Assembly (NCBI GenBank): GCA_963754125.1
Contig: CAVWEX010000014.1
Coordinates: 1,054,001 to 1,118,000 of the forward strand
Direction of reading: 5' to 3'
From: RPQJ01 sp963754125
GTDB lineage: Bacteria; Pseudomonadota; Gammaproteobacteria; Steroidobacterales; Steroidobacteraceae
DNA length: 64,000 nt
Shown here piece after piece: positions 1 to 9,183 of this stretch; positions within the stretch are counted from its first letter, which is position 1; every line of letters starts with the position of its first letter. Made by a program: the position numbers and the translations under genes. The notes below the pieces were generated by a model. It was not told the DNA's origin. It did no database searches and was given only the letters and a program-made list of their open reading frames with translations.

Positions 1-1847
1 CTGTCCCGGCGACCCCAGGACCTGCTTGTCGGGCTCGTTGACGGGTGTAAAGAGGCAGTCGGCGCCGAAGAAGGGCACCGCCGAGGTGAAGCCGTCCCGG
101 AGGTCGTACCGGTCGTCACCGAACAGCGCCAGCTGCTCATCGGGGTAAATGCAGCTACCGAGCGCACCCGTGGTGGTCGTCGTCGTGTAGCACCTGTTGT
201 ACCGGTACACGGTGCTTTCCTGGGACTCCTGGGAGTAGCGTATTTCCGCCCGTCCTGTCAGCTGGTCGGTGAAGTCGAAGTCGACCCCCGTGAACAGGGC
301 CCAGCCCTGGGTGTCACCCTCGGAAGTCTGTCGGCCGAGCGGATCGATGCCGCCGTCGGGCGTGAAGCTGTCGTAGAAGATCGCCGTGCCGATCATCAGC
401 GCAGTCGGGTCCCCCTCCACGACGCCGAACGGCGGAAGCCCCACGCCGACACCTGGCTGTCCCGGGATGGGGGTTGCCACGCCGGGGATCGGGTTCGTCA
501 GAAGGATGGCGCCCGGATAGCCCTTGGAGGTTGTCGAGTACGCGTAGCCGCCGACCGTGTAGCGCAGCTGCCTGTCCTGGGCGCTGGAGAAGCGCAGCTC
601 CTGGCTGAATTCCTCGGTTTCACCGCCGAGCTCCCGGTCGTACACCCCCGTCTGGAAGCGCAGGTTGGCGGGATTGTTGGCGGGGCAGTTGTTGGGCGTG
701 CCCGGAGTGTAGGCGCCGCCCTCGCAATACAGGAAGTCCTGATTCTCGCCAAGGCTCCGGGCGAAGTCCGACACCGAATCCTGCTCCGTCTTGGAGTAGC
801 CGGTCAGCGTCGAGATCATCCCGGACTCGTAGAGGTCCCACTCGATCCGCAGGTTTGCCCGGTTGAGCTCGCGGTTCTCGCCGGTGGCCTGGGCAACCTT
901 GGGAATCGCGTCATCCCCGTTCAGGCCGGGGATGCCCTCGATATCCGGGACCTCGCCGCAGAAGTTCTGGTACCGCACGGTCTCCGTCCGGTCGCTGGTG
1001 CGGTCCTCGCAGTTGGTCGGCAGCGCGACGTTGGCCGACTCGTCGATATCGTCATTGGAGTGGTAGTAGCTGAGATTGACTTGCCACGCGTCGGCCGGCA
1101 GCCAGAGCAGTGCGCCCTGGAAGCTCCGGAAGCGGCTGACCGCCGATATCGTTGCTGCGGTGCCTGGGAATTGTCGTAGGAACCATCCCAGTCGTCGTAA
1201 AGGGCCGCGATGCGGCCGCGCAGCTTCTCGCCAAGGATCGGGCCGCTGACGCTCGCCTGCCCTTCAACTTGCCGCGGTTGCCAATCTCGACGCCGGTCTT
1301 GGCCTCGAATTCCTCGCTCGGCGGCTTGGTGACGTAGTTGATGGCGCCGCTGAACGCGTTTCGACCGTACAGCGCACTCTGCGGGCCCTTTACGACCTCG
1401 ATGCGCTCGATGTCGAGCTGGCTGAAGTTCAGGCCCTCGCGGCCGGCGATGTATACGCCGTCCACGAAAACGGCGGCATTGTTCTGGCCGAAGATGTCCG
1501 TTGGCACGATGCCGCGGATCACCGGAACCGGCAGGTTCTCGCCGAAGGCATTGAAGAACGACAGGCCCGGGGTCAGTGCGGCAACGTCGGTGAGGCTGGT
1601 GATGCCCAGCGCCTCGATGGCGTTGGAGTCGAAGGCCGTGATGGCGAGTCGGCACTTCCTGCAGGTTCTCCTCCCGCTTGCGCGCGGTAACCACGATCTC
1701 CTGGATGGCCGCGCTGCTGCGTGTGGCGCCCTTGCCTTCGGCTTCCTGCGCGGAGGCCGTCATCATGCCACCGGCCAGGAGGGCTGCGGTCGCTGCGAGG
1801 GCGACGAATATGCTGGCGAAACGTACCGGTTCAACCCGGCGCGACAT
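1..1847 (-). CDS. TonB-dependent outer-membrane receptor, C-terminus beyond the window
   Basis: A gated beta-barrel that takes up a scarce ligand (siderophore, haem, vitamin or glycan; the ligand is not readable) using TonB energy. The N-terminus has a signal peptide (MSRR, then a hydrophobic run ending ASAQ), a TonB box region (EIVVTARKREENLQEVP) and a plug with IRGIVPTDIFGQNNAAVFVDG and GPQSALYGRNAFSGAINY. Barrel strands such as RAEIRYSQES follow to the window edge. The reading frame changes near 1650, 1270 and 1160, each restored by removing one base. ATG 1847 is the best start because it gives an ordinary signal peptide, but no Shine-Dalgarno (SD) precedes it and the frame is open upstream into the tail of the preceding protein. 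Confidence 0.85.
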
Positions 1848-4327
1848 CCGGCGGAGCAGCGGCACGAACAGGAGCAGCAGGCTCCACGGGCTGCTGGAAC
1901 TGGCGCCGCCCTGGCGGCCGCGTCTCGGTGACCCTGATCAGGACCGGCACGGTCACGCTGTCGCCGTCCGCGTCGGTGATCACGCAGGGTGCAGGTGTCG
2001 TTGCCGAGGAACGCCGCGTCATCCGGCGTGTAGACCACCTTGCCGCGTCCCGTCCGCCGGACTGACCTCGCAGACGCCAACCGTACCCTGGTCTGTAACG
2101 GCCAGCGTGTGCTCCTCCGGTGCGCCATTGCCCAGCCTCAGCTTGTCGATGCCGAACGGCGCCACGACTTCGTTCGGGATCACCGCCAGCGCAGGCGATG
2201 CCCTGCCCTGGCCGGTCACGATGAAGAGGTCAGTGGGGGTTGGGACCTTGTCCGCGATGTTCACCGTCAGGACGGCGGAGGCGGTGTCGCCATCGACGTC
2301 CGTGATCAGGTAGGTGAACGTGTCGGTGCCGGTGTAGAAGGTGGGGTCGGTGACGGTGTAGGTGATGACGTAGGTGCGCAGCGCGTCGCTGAAGTTCACG
2401 GTGGCGGTTCCGCGGGTCCCCTGGGCGGCGATGGTGACCAGGGGTGGCGTGGCCGCGCCGAAGTCCGGCGGCGTATCGCCGAGATTGGTCGGTGACACGG
2501 TATAGGTGCCCCGGTCGACGTGCTCGGCGTTCACGGGCGCACGACCCTGGGTCGTGACTTCGAAGCCGGACGCCGTAGCGCTCGGGACCCTGTTGTTGAC
2601 GGTGACGCTGACCTGTGCGGTGCTCGGCGCCAGCACGCCATCATCGATGGTGTAGAGGAACGTTTCCGTGTAGGTCGGGGTATTGTTGGCCGAGACCGGC
2701 ACGTAGGTGACGACGACGCCGGCCGCCGGGCCCGAGTTCCCGGCAGTGACCGTCGCGGAGCCGCCGTTGCTGAAGGACCCGTCGTCGATGGTCACCGTGA
2801 CCGACGGGCCGAAGCCGAGGTCATTCGCCCCCACGTTGATGTTGACCGGGGTGTTACGGGTGGTGGTTGCGGTGTCGTTCCTGGCGCCGACGCCAATCGT
2901 GAGCGTGACGGTCGCCGAGTCGGTGGTGATGCCGTTGGCGTCGACGACGGTGTAGACGAAGCTGTCGCTGCCCGTTGCTCCCGCGTTGGCCGTGTAGGTG
3001 ATGACGATGCCGGCCTGCGGGCCGGGCGAGCCTGACGGAACGGCAATGCCCTTGGCGGGGGGCGTCGTGCACCGTAACGGTGACCGGGTCCTGGAACCCC
3101 GAGTCATTGGCCATGACGCTGATGGGCACGGGCACGCCCTCGTCTGCGTCGATCGGCCCGTCATCGTTGGCTGTGGCAGAGACTCGTGCCAGCGTGAAGT
3201 AACCGGTCGTCCAGGAGTTGCAGGTGGCGCTGTAGGAGCCGGTGCCGTCCGTGTTGTCGCCGCAGCGGGTGTTGTTGAAGACCCGGTAGTCATCCACGTT
3301 GAAGCCGGCGACCCGACGACATTGCCCGCGGCATCCGTCGAGACCTTCAGCAGCAGCTGGTCCCAGCCCACGTCCTCGGCGGAACCGCGGACGGCGCCCA
3401 CGTCGCCCTCCTTGAGCGGTGCAGCCGCCCTGGACCGCGCACGGGCCCAGGTACCCAGGGGCGTACAGCACCTGGCTGTCGCGGCAGTCGTTGCTCTCGA
3501 CGCCGGTGGTCGTGGAACTGCCGTCGATGCACTGCAGGTTCGTCACCGTGCCGGTCGTCTTGGCGCCGAAATTGCTCTCCAGGCTGCCGATACCGGCCGC
3601 GCTGGTGCCGTTCCAGAAGTCGGGGTCGACCGCAGGGGTGCTGAAGGAATGGCCGCATTCCGACAAAGCCGAAGGTCCGCGCCGCAGGCAGGGGCCGGCC
3701 TGGCGTAGGTCAGCAGCGACGGGAAGCCCTCGGACCCGATGATGTAGTCGAAGCCGCCGGAGCCGTTGGGCGTGGCGGAGTTCGCCACCGTCGGCGCCAG
3801 CACCTGGGTCATGCTGTCGTACTTGTCGACGCCTGCCGATCCGCTGTAGACCGCGCACGATCGCGCCGGTGCCGGGGGAGGTCAGGGTGAGAGTGAAGCT
3901 GATGCAGGTCGTCGGCGCCGAAGCCGTTGCCGTTGTCGTCGATCGTGACCGAGCCGTTGATGACCTGCGGAGATCTTGCCGTCACCGACGGAGGGCGCGT
4001 ACAGCGCACGCGTCCGAGACCGACGACGGTCGTCTGGAAGGCCGCCGGCGTGGCCACGGAATCGTAGTAGGCGATGTGGTTGTAGGGGCCGGTGATCTCG
4101 CCGAACGGGGTTGCCGTCGCGACGCTGCTCGGGCCGCCGTCGTACATGCAGTTCTCGCCGTCGCCGACTGAGGTGGTGAGACCCTGAAAGCAGGTTTCCT
4201 GCGTCGGGCTCAGGCTGCCTTCGACGGAGCTCACGACGGTTACCGCGTGCGCCGGTGAAATGGCGATCATGCTGACCGCAACGACGACGCCCGAAACTGC
4301 TCCCGAAAGCATGCTTCTGTACTGCAA
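1831..4327 (-). CDS. Secreted surface protein, unrecognised N-terminal domain plus Ig/cadherin-like repeats and GlyGly-CTERM-like tail (paralogue A)
   Basis: About 820 residues over several frames. TTG 4327 is the start because AAGGGG lies 6 nt upstream, and a signal peptide follows (AVSMIAISPAHA). Residues ~30-350 form a domain shared with the divergent gene at 4915 (SPTQETC, GDGENCMY, GPYNHIAYYDSVATP, FDYIIGS, NLQCIDG, RCGDNTDG). Four modules of about 100 residues follow, with VTVTIDDG, FLYTIDDG and YLITDVDGDTAS, typical of bacterial Ig/cadherin-like folds. Removing one base near 1917 gives QGGASSSSPWSLLLLFVPLL followed by RR, a GlyGly-CTERM-like sorting tail. The uncorrected frame stops at 1831 without it. 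This predicts a surface or secreted protein processed after sorting. The biochemical role is unknown. Confidence 0.7.
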
Positions 4328-4914
4328 TTGAATCCCCTTCGAATGCGGGTCGTGGCGGGTGAGCCCAGTTGGCCACCCGTTCCTTCTAATTAGACGACCC
4401 GAAGCTTGGTTATGAATTCTTGGCAGCGGGCAAAGTGAAAAACCTCGCCCGTCCGAGTCCCCCTGATATGCCGCCCGGAAATTATCTTATAACCAAGATT
4501 CCGGCAAGCGGCAGGGCAGCCAGCGCTGCTCGGGGGCCTTCGCCCACCTTTGCCGTGATGAGGCATATTTCACCGGGACTCAGGCCGGAGGCGTTTCCCA
4601 AGAGAAACAGAGTGTCCCCAGGATATTTCTGGAGAGCCATCTAAAGGAACTGACGCAAGTGCCGGATCGCCGTGTACCCAGGAAAACCCTGCACTTTATG
4701 TAACGTGAAGAGTTGTGATGGTAGGGATCAAGTCTGTAGACTGCTATACGAATGCCAAAAGTTATAAGCTTGTGACGGCAGGTTATTTATCTCGAGTTGT
4801 TCGCTCGTGACCTGCTGACAACGACATGGCAGGCAAGCAAGTCGTGGTGCGACTCAGCCGCTTCCACGCCGCTAAAGAATGATTGCAGGAAATCTTCAAC
4901 TGAGGGGAACCAAA
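4328..4914. promoter_or_regulatory. Divergent intergenic region between paralogues A and B
   Basis: A 587-bp gap, AT-richer than its surroundings, with no credible gene. It must hold the promoters of both divergent paralogues. A 9-bp inverted pair, CTTGGTTAT at 4405-4413 and ATAACCAAG at 4489-4497, lies close to gene A. The two ribosome-binding sites resemble each other: AAGGGG before TTG 4327 and GAGGGG before GTG 4915. No promoter boxes can be assigned confidently. Confidence 0.4.
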
Positions 4915-6381
4915 GTGAATTCGAATCGGTGGATCACGAGCGCTGCGCTTGCCGCGGCGGGAATTTTCGGCCTGACCGCGCAGGCCCTGGCCGTTACCAA
5001 GACGACGAACGTGGCCGGCAGCATGAGCCCGACCCAGGAAACCTGCCTGCAGGCCCTGGTCAATGCGGTAGGCGATGGCGAGAACTGCATGTACAACGGT
5101 GGCCCCGCGGCTGACCCCAGCATGACCCCGACCCTGGGCTTCGGTGAGGTCACCGGCCCCTACAATCACATCGCCTACTACGATTCCGTGGCCACCCCGC
5201 AATCCTTCCAGACGACCATCGTCGGTAACGCGCGGAATGTCTACGCGGCGACGGATGGCGACGGCAAGATGTCCCAGAAGATCACTGGTACGGTCACCGT
5301 CGATGACGGCGGCAACGGCTTCGGCGCGGGCGACCTCCTCAGCTTCTCGCTGACCCTGACGTCTTCGGGCACCGGTTCCATCGTCCGCGTCTACAGTGGC
5401 AACGCGGTCGTGGACAAGTACGACAGCATGACCCAGGTGCTGGCGCCGAGGGTGGTGGACTTCGCCACGCCGAACGGTTCCGGCGGCTTCGATTACATCA
5501 TTGGTTCCGCCGGTTTCCCGGCGGAACCGCGCCAGACGTTTGCCCAGGCCGGGACCTGCCTGGGCCTGCTGTTTGGCTACGCCGAGTGCGGGCACTCCTT
5601 CAGCAGCTTCGGAACCACCAACACCCTCGACCCGGACTTCTGGACCGGTTCGAGCGTGGCCGGCCTCGGGAGCCTGGAGGGCAACCTCGGCGCCAAGACG
5701 ACGGGGACGGTGGTGAACCTGCAGTGCATCGACGGCAGGACCTCGGCTGGCGTGGAGAGCAATGACTGCAAGGACAGCCAGGCGTCCTACGGGCCTTGGG
5801 TGATTGGCCCGAACGCGAGCGGAAGTGGTGCGAGCGGCAACGAAAGCACGCCAGGCTCGGTCCGCGCCACGGCCGAGGACGTGTCATGGGACCAGTTGAT
5901 ACTGATGGTGTCGACCAATGCCACCGGCCGGGTCATCAGCGTGAAGGGCTACAACGTGGACGACTACCGCGTCTTCGGTCCACCGCGCTGTGGCGACAAC
6001 ACGGATGGTCTTGGCGCCTACATCACGGTCTGCAACTCCTGGACTTCCGGCTACTTCTCGGCCTCGGCCCAGGATACGGACAGTGACGGCCTCAATGACA
6101 ACGACGACAACTGCCGCAATGTCGCCAACAACACCGGCGCCGCGGCCCAGTGCGACAGCGACGGTGACGGCTTCGGCAACCGCTGCGACGGCGACATGAA
6201 CAACAACGGGTCGACCAACGCCCAGGACACCACGCTCTACCGCCAGCAGCTCGGCCAGCCGAGCGTCGCCCCCACGTTCAACAAGGCCGACATCAACTGC
6301 AACGGCTCTGTCAACGCCCAGGACACCACCCTGTTCCGCGGCCTGCTCGGCGCGGCGCCAGGCCCGGGCAAGTTGCCGTAA
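4915..6381 (+). CDS. Secreted protein with TSP3-like and dockerin-like calcium repeats (paralogue B)
   Basis: A 488-residue protein in one frame. GTG 4915 is preferred over ATG 4879: GAGGGG sits 7 nt before it and translation then opens with a clean signal peptide ending QALA. Residues ~30-385 match paralogue A along their length (SPTQETC, GDGENCMYNGG, FGEVTGPYNHIAYYDSVATP, YDSMTQVLAP, FDYIIGS, NVDDYRVF). The C-terminus differs. A thrombospondin type 3-like repeat (DTDSDGLNDNDDNC, then CDSDGDGFGNRC) is followed by two dockerin-type calcium loops (GDMNNNGSTNAQD and ADINCNGSVNAQD, each ending in an L/RxxLG helix). It is predicted to be exported, calcium-stabilised and possibly docked to a partner. 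I do not recognise the N-terminal domain. Confidence 0.75.
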   Translation: MNSNRWITSAALAAAGIFGLTAQALAVTKTTNVAGSMSPTQETCLQALVNAVGDGENCMYNGGPAADPSMTPTLGFGEVTGPYNHIAYYDSVATPQSFQTTIVGNARNVYAATDGDGKMSQKITGTVTVDDGGNGFGAGDLLSFSLTLTSSGTGSIVRVYSGNAVVDKYDSMTQVLAPRVVDFATPNGSGGFDYIIGSAGFPAEPRQTFAQAGTCLGLLFGYAECGHSFSSFGTTNTLDPDFWTGSSVAGLGSLEGNLGAKTTGTVVNLQCIDGRTSAGVESNDCKDSQASYGPWVIGPNASGSGASGNESTPGSVRATAEDVSWDQLILMVSTNATGRVISVKGYNVDDYRVFGPPRCGDNTDGLGAYITVCNSWTSGYFSASAQDTDSDGLNDNDDNCRNVANNTGAAAQCDSDGDGFGNRCDGDMNNNGSTNAQDTTLYRQQLGQPSVAPTFNKADINCNGSVNAQDTTLFRGLLGAAPGPGKLP

Positions 6382-6392
6382 GGTGCATGTAG

Positions 6393-6575
6393 GAGGGTGG
6401 CCCGAGCAGCGTAGCGACGGCCACCCCGTTCGGCGAGATCACCGGAGCCGTCACCATCGAGGTCGGTGGTGACGTCTCCGGCGGCTTCGACAGGTACACC
6501 AGCATGAATCAGGTGCTGGTGCCGATCGCGGCGACCAATAGCTCTCTACGGCCTTCATCAGCCCGTCACGGCTGA
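6393..6575 (+). pseudogene. Remnant of a third copy of the A/B family
   Basis: Just downstream of paralogue B, one frame encodes GGPSSVATATPFGEITG, matching paralogue A exactly over that stretch. It then jumps to FDRYTSMNQVLVPIAATNS, which aligns with the VDKYDSMTQVLAP block that lies about 70 residues further on in the intact proteins. There is no start, signal peptide or C-terminal module. It reads as a deleted, dead copy ending at TGA 6573. Its last bases overlap the end of the ChaN gene on the other strand. Confidence 0.65.
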
Positions 6576-7819
6576 CTGGCGCGGCGAAAGCTCACGGCCA
6601 CGTCCATCTCGCTTCCGTCCCGGCGGATCCGCGCCGTTGCGACGTCGCCCCAGCGGTAGCCGGCCATCAGCTTGCGCAACGAGTTGTCCGACTTGATCGC
6701 ATTGCCGTCGAGGCTGAGCAGGACGTCGCCGACCTTGAGGCCGGAGCGCTCCGCCACGGACTTCCCACTGACCTGGATGATCTGGCCGGGGTCCTTGCCG
6801 AGCGCTCCCATGAGCGACACGCCGATGCTGGGGTACACGGTGTCGATTTCCCCGGGCAGCCCCCATACGAACGAGGCGTAGGACGCCCGGACCTTGCTCA
6901 CCGGCTTGTGCTCGTCGTCCATCACGGTGACGGGGACGAGCGACGAAATGCGGCCGTCGTAGTGGGGATCGATCTGCCGCTCGGAGCCGAGGCCAAAGGT
7001 CACGTGTCCGGCGCCGATCAGCACGACCATGATCGCGTCCTCTCCGCCGTGCTGCCGGAGTGCCTGCAGGGCGTTCCAGCCCATGGTGGCGTCCCACATC
7101 GTCTGGGCGCGGTACAGGCCGTCCAGCGCCGTCTCATTCATGTGCAGGGCGTCGTCCTTGTCGAAGAACGCCCGGTACATGCGGCGGTGCTCGTCGCTCT
7201 CCGGGGCGAGCTTCGGTGGCAAGTGGGCCGCCTCTTCCGGCGTCAGGTTCTCGAAGCCCTTGGTGCGCACGGACTTGACGACGTCCCGCGGGCTGTTCAC
7301 CGCGTACATGTTGATGCCGTTCTTCTGCGCGAAGAGGAAGATGTTCCGGTAGTAGTTCCAGTGGTAGCCCCAGTTGTCGTACCAGGCGCCGAGCTCCACG
7401 AAGCCTTCTTCGGTGTAGCGGCCCGCGTTCCAGTTATCCAGTACGGCCTGCTGCGTGTAGGGGAACATCTCGAGGCCGATCAGCACCTCGCGGCCCGCCT
7501 CGTGGAGCGCCTGGATGACGCGGAACTGGACGTCGTGGAACTCCTGGTTCGTGTGGTTCTCGCCGATGAACAGGATGCCGGTGCCAGCCAGCCGCCTGGC
7601 CATCTCCTCGGGGGTCACGAGCTCGCCGGTGGCCGTGTCCGTGATGCCATCCAGGACCACGGGCACTTCGCGTCCCTTCCTCGCCGGGTCGCCGATTTCC
7701 ATGTGTAGCACGGCCTGATCCGCCAGCAGGGTGAGCGGGGCGCCGAGGCCGAGGCACGCCGCCAGGGCGACAGCCAGCCGGCGGTGCGCGCCGGCCACGG
7801 AAAGTTCGGTTGTCATCAT
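6566..7819 (-). CDS. ChaN-family (haem-binding/TIKI superfamily) protein with C-terminal PDZ domain
   Basis: A 417-residue exported protein. Start ATG 7819 has AGAGG about 5 nt upstream; the frame continues into hutI but that extension is antisense-like noise. The leader contains LAAC at residues 19-22, a possible lipobox, though the hydrophobic run continues to LLADQA, so ordinary cleavage is also possible. The ChaN domain (about 60-310) shows FIGENHTNQEFHDVQ, GLEMFPYTQQ and VVLIGAGHVTFG. Residues ~325-410 form a PDZ fold (IGVSLMG, SGLKVGDVLLSLDGNAIKS). ChaN relatives bind haem or act as TIKI-like hydrolases; which applies here cannot be decided. It faces away from the A/B genes. Confidence 0.8.
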   Translation of the reverse strand: MMTTELSVAGAHRRLAVALAACLGLGAPLTLLADQAVLHMEIGDPARKGREVPVVLDGITDTATGELVTPEEMARRLAGTGILFIGENHTNQEFHDVQFRVIQALHEAGREVLIGLEMFPYTQQAVLDNWNAGRYTEEGFVELGAWYDNWGYHWNYYRNIFLFAQKNGINMYAVNSPRDVVKSVRTKGFENLTPEEAAHLPPKLAPESDEHRRMYRAFFDKDDALHMNETALDGLYRAQTMWDATMGWNALQALRQHGGEDAIMVVLIGAGHVTFGLGSERQIDPHYDGRISSLVPVTVMDDEHKPVSKVRASYASFVWGLPGEIDTVYPSIGVSLMGALGKDPGQIIQVSGKSVAERSGLKVGDVLLSLDGNAIKSDNSLRKLMAGYRWGDVATARIRRDGSEMDVAVSFRRASQP

Positions 7820-7839
7820 CAGGACCTCTTGGTTGTCAG

Positions 7840-9072
7840 TCAGGTGGAAGCGATGGCCTGGCCGTCGACGAAGACGGACAAGAGTGGATTGTGCCCTATC
7901 CAGTAGCAGAGCTCGGCGGGCTCCCGGACCCGCCACGCGGCCAGGTCGGCCCGCTTGCCGGGTTCGATCGTGCCACGGTCCGCCTCGAGGCCGAGCGCCC
8001 GGGCAGCATGGCGCGTCACGCCCGTCAGGCACTCCTCCGGCGTCATGCGGAACAGGTGGCATGCCATGTTCATCATCAGCACGAGCGAGAGCACGGGGGA
8101 GCTGCCGGGATTGCAGTCCGTGGCGATGGCTATCGGCACGCCGCGGCGGCGCAGTTCATCCACTGGCGGCCTGCGGGTCTCACCGAGGGCATAGAAGGCC
8201 CCGGGCAGCAGTACTGCGACGGTCCCGGCGGCCGCCAGGGCCGCGACCCCGGCAGGCGACGTGTATTCCAGGTGGTCAGCCGACAGGGCGCCATGCCGGG
8301 CCGCGAGGGCGGCGCCGTCCCCGTCGGACAGCTGGTCTGCGTGCAGTTTGACGGGTAGGCCCAACTCGCGGGCGCGCTGGAAGACGCGCTCCACCTGGGC
8401 GCCCGTGAACGCGATGGACTCGCAGAAGGCATCCACGGCGTCCACGAGCCCCTCGGCGGCCAGCGCCGGGAGCGCCTCGTTGCATATGAACGTCACATAG
8501 TCGTCGGCGCGGCCGGCAAATGCGGCCGGCAAGGCGTGTGCGCCAAGGTAGGTAGTCTGCACGCTGATGCCAGCCTCCCGGCCGAGTTCCCGGGCCGCGC
8601 GCAGCATGCGGCGTTCGGTGTCGACATCGAGGCCATAGCCGGACTTGATTTCGATGGTCGTGACGCCGCCCTGCACGAGGGACGCCAACCGCGGCCGGGC
8701 CCCCGCGAGCAGCGCGTCCGAGCTGGCCGCGCGGGTGGCGGCCACCGTGGAGTGGATGCCGCCGCCGAGGCGCGCGATCTCCTCGTAGCTGGCGCCGCTC
8801 CGGCGCGCCTCGAACTCCGCAAGGCGATCGCCGGCGAAGACGACATGGGTGTGGCAGTCGATGAGGCCCGGGGTCAGCCAGGCGCCGCCCATGCGGTGCA
8901 CGCGGGCCGCGCAGTGGTCCGGGGCTGCCGGCAGTTCCCGCCGTGGTCCGACCCAGGCGATGCGCCCATCGTGCGCTGCAACGGCGCCGTCGCGAATCGC
9001 CCCATAGGCCAGCGGCCCGCGTGCCATCGTGGCTACATTGGCGTCGATCCAGAGGGAGTCCCATTGCGCCAT
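7840..9072 (-). CDS. hutI: Imidazolonepropionase
   Basis: Hydrolyses 4-imidazolone-5-propionate to N-formimidoyl-L-glutamate, the third step of histidine breakdown, in the cytoplasm. The 410-residue amidohydrolase is full length and in one frame. It has the metal-binding HTHVVFAG near residue 80, the substrate loop KSGYGL, the HADQLSDGDGAA metal site, the HLEY motif and TDCNPGSSP near residue 320. It is transcribed away from hutF-hutC-hutU-hutH-hutG across a 111-bp divergent promoter region containing a HutC-like operator, so it is probably co-regulated. Its 3' end is 20 bp from the ChaN start. Confidence 0.95.
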   Translation of the reverse strand: MAQWDSLWIDANVATMARGPLAYGAIRDGAVAAHDGRIAWVGPRRELPAAPDHCAARVHRMGGAWLTPGLIDCHTHVVFAGDRLAEFEARRSGASYEEIARLGGGIHSTVAATRAASSDALLAGARPRLASLVQGGVTTIEIKSGYGLDVDTERRMLRAARELGREAGISVQTTYLGAHALPAAFAGRADDYVTFICNEALPALAAEGLVDAVDAFCESIAFTGAQVERVFQRARELGLPVKLHADQLSDGDGAALAARHGALSADHLEYTSPAGVAALAAAGTVAVLLPGAFYALGETRRPPVDELRRRGVPIAIATDCNPGSSPVLSLVLMMNMACHLFRMTPEECLTGVTRHAARALGLEADRGTIEPGKRADLAAWRVREPAELCYWIGHNPLLSVFVDGQAIAST

Positions 9073-9123
9073 GGTCGCGGGGGTCGCTCCGCAGGCGATG
9101 GCTGCGGGGCAGGCCTTTGTTGT

Positions 9124-9177
9124 TTCCGGAGGTTGGCGATAGTATGCCGCCTAGGGCTGTCTATACAACCTCCGGAA
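9124..9177. promoter_or_regulatory. hut divergent control region: 12-bp inverted repeat and HutC-like operator
   Basis: TTCCGGAGGTTG at 9124-9135 is repeated exactly in inverted orientation as CAACCTCCGGAA at 9166-9177, with a 30-bp spacer. TGTCTATACAA at 9158-9168 (reverse TTGTATAGACA) resembles the TTGTATA-type operator of HutC/GntR repressors and overlaps the right arm. The site lies between the hutI and hutF start codons. Repression relieved by urocanate is inferred from HutC in other bacteria. Confidence 0.55.
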
Positions 9178-9183
9178 ATCATC

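Noticed and set aside
7820..8062. 81-codon upstream extension of the ChaN-PDZ gene
   Set aside because: It overlaps the end of hutI, and ATG 7819 with AGAGG upstream gives a proper export signal.
8536..9183. 216-codon N-terminal extension of hutF
   Set aside because: It is antisense to hutI and family similarity begins at TTG 9184, so the open frame is accidental.
9121..9183. Riboswitch in the hutF leader
   Set aside because: Only a simple two-arm inverted repeat overlapping a repressor-like site is present, with no conserved aptamer architecture.
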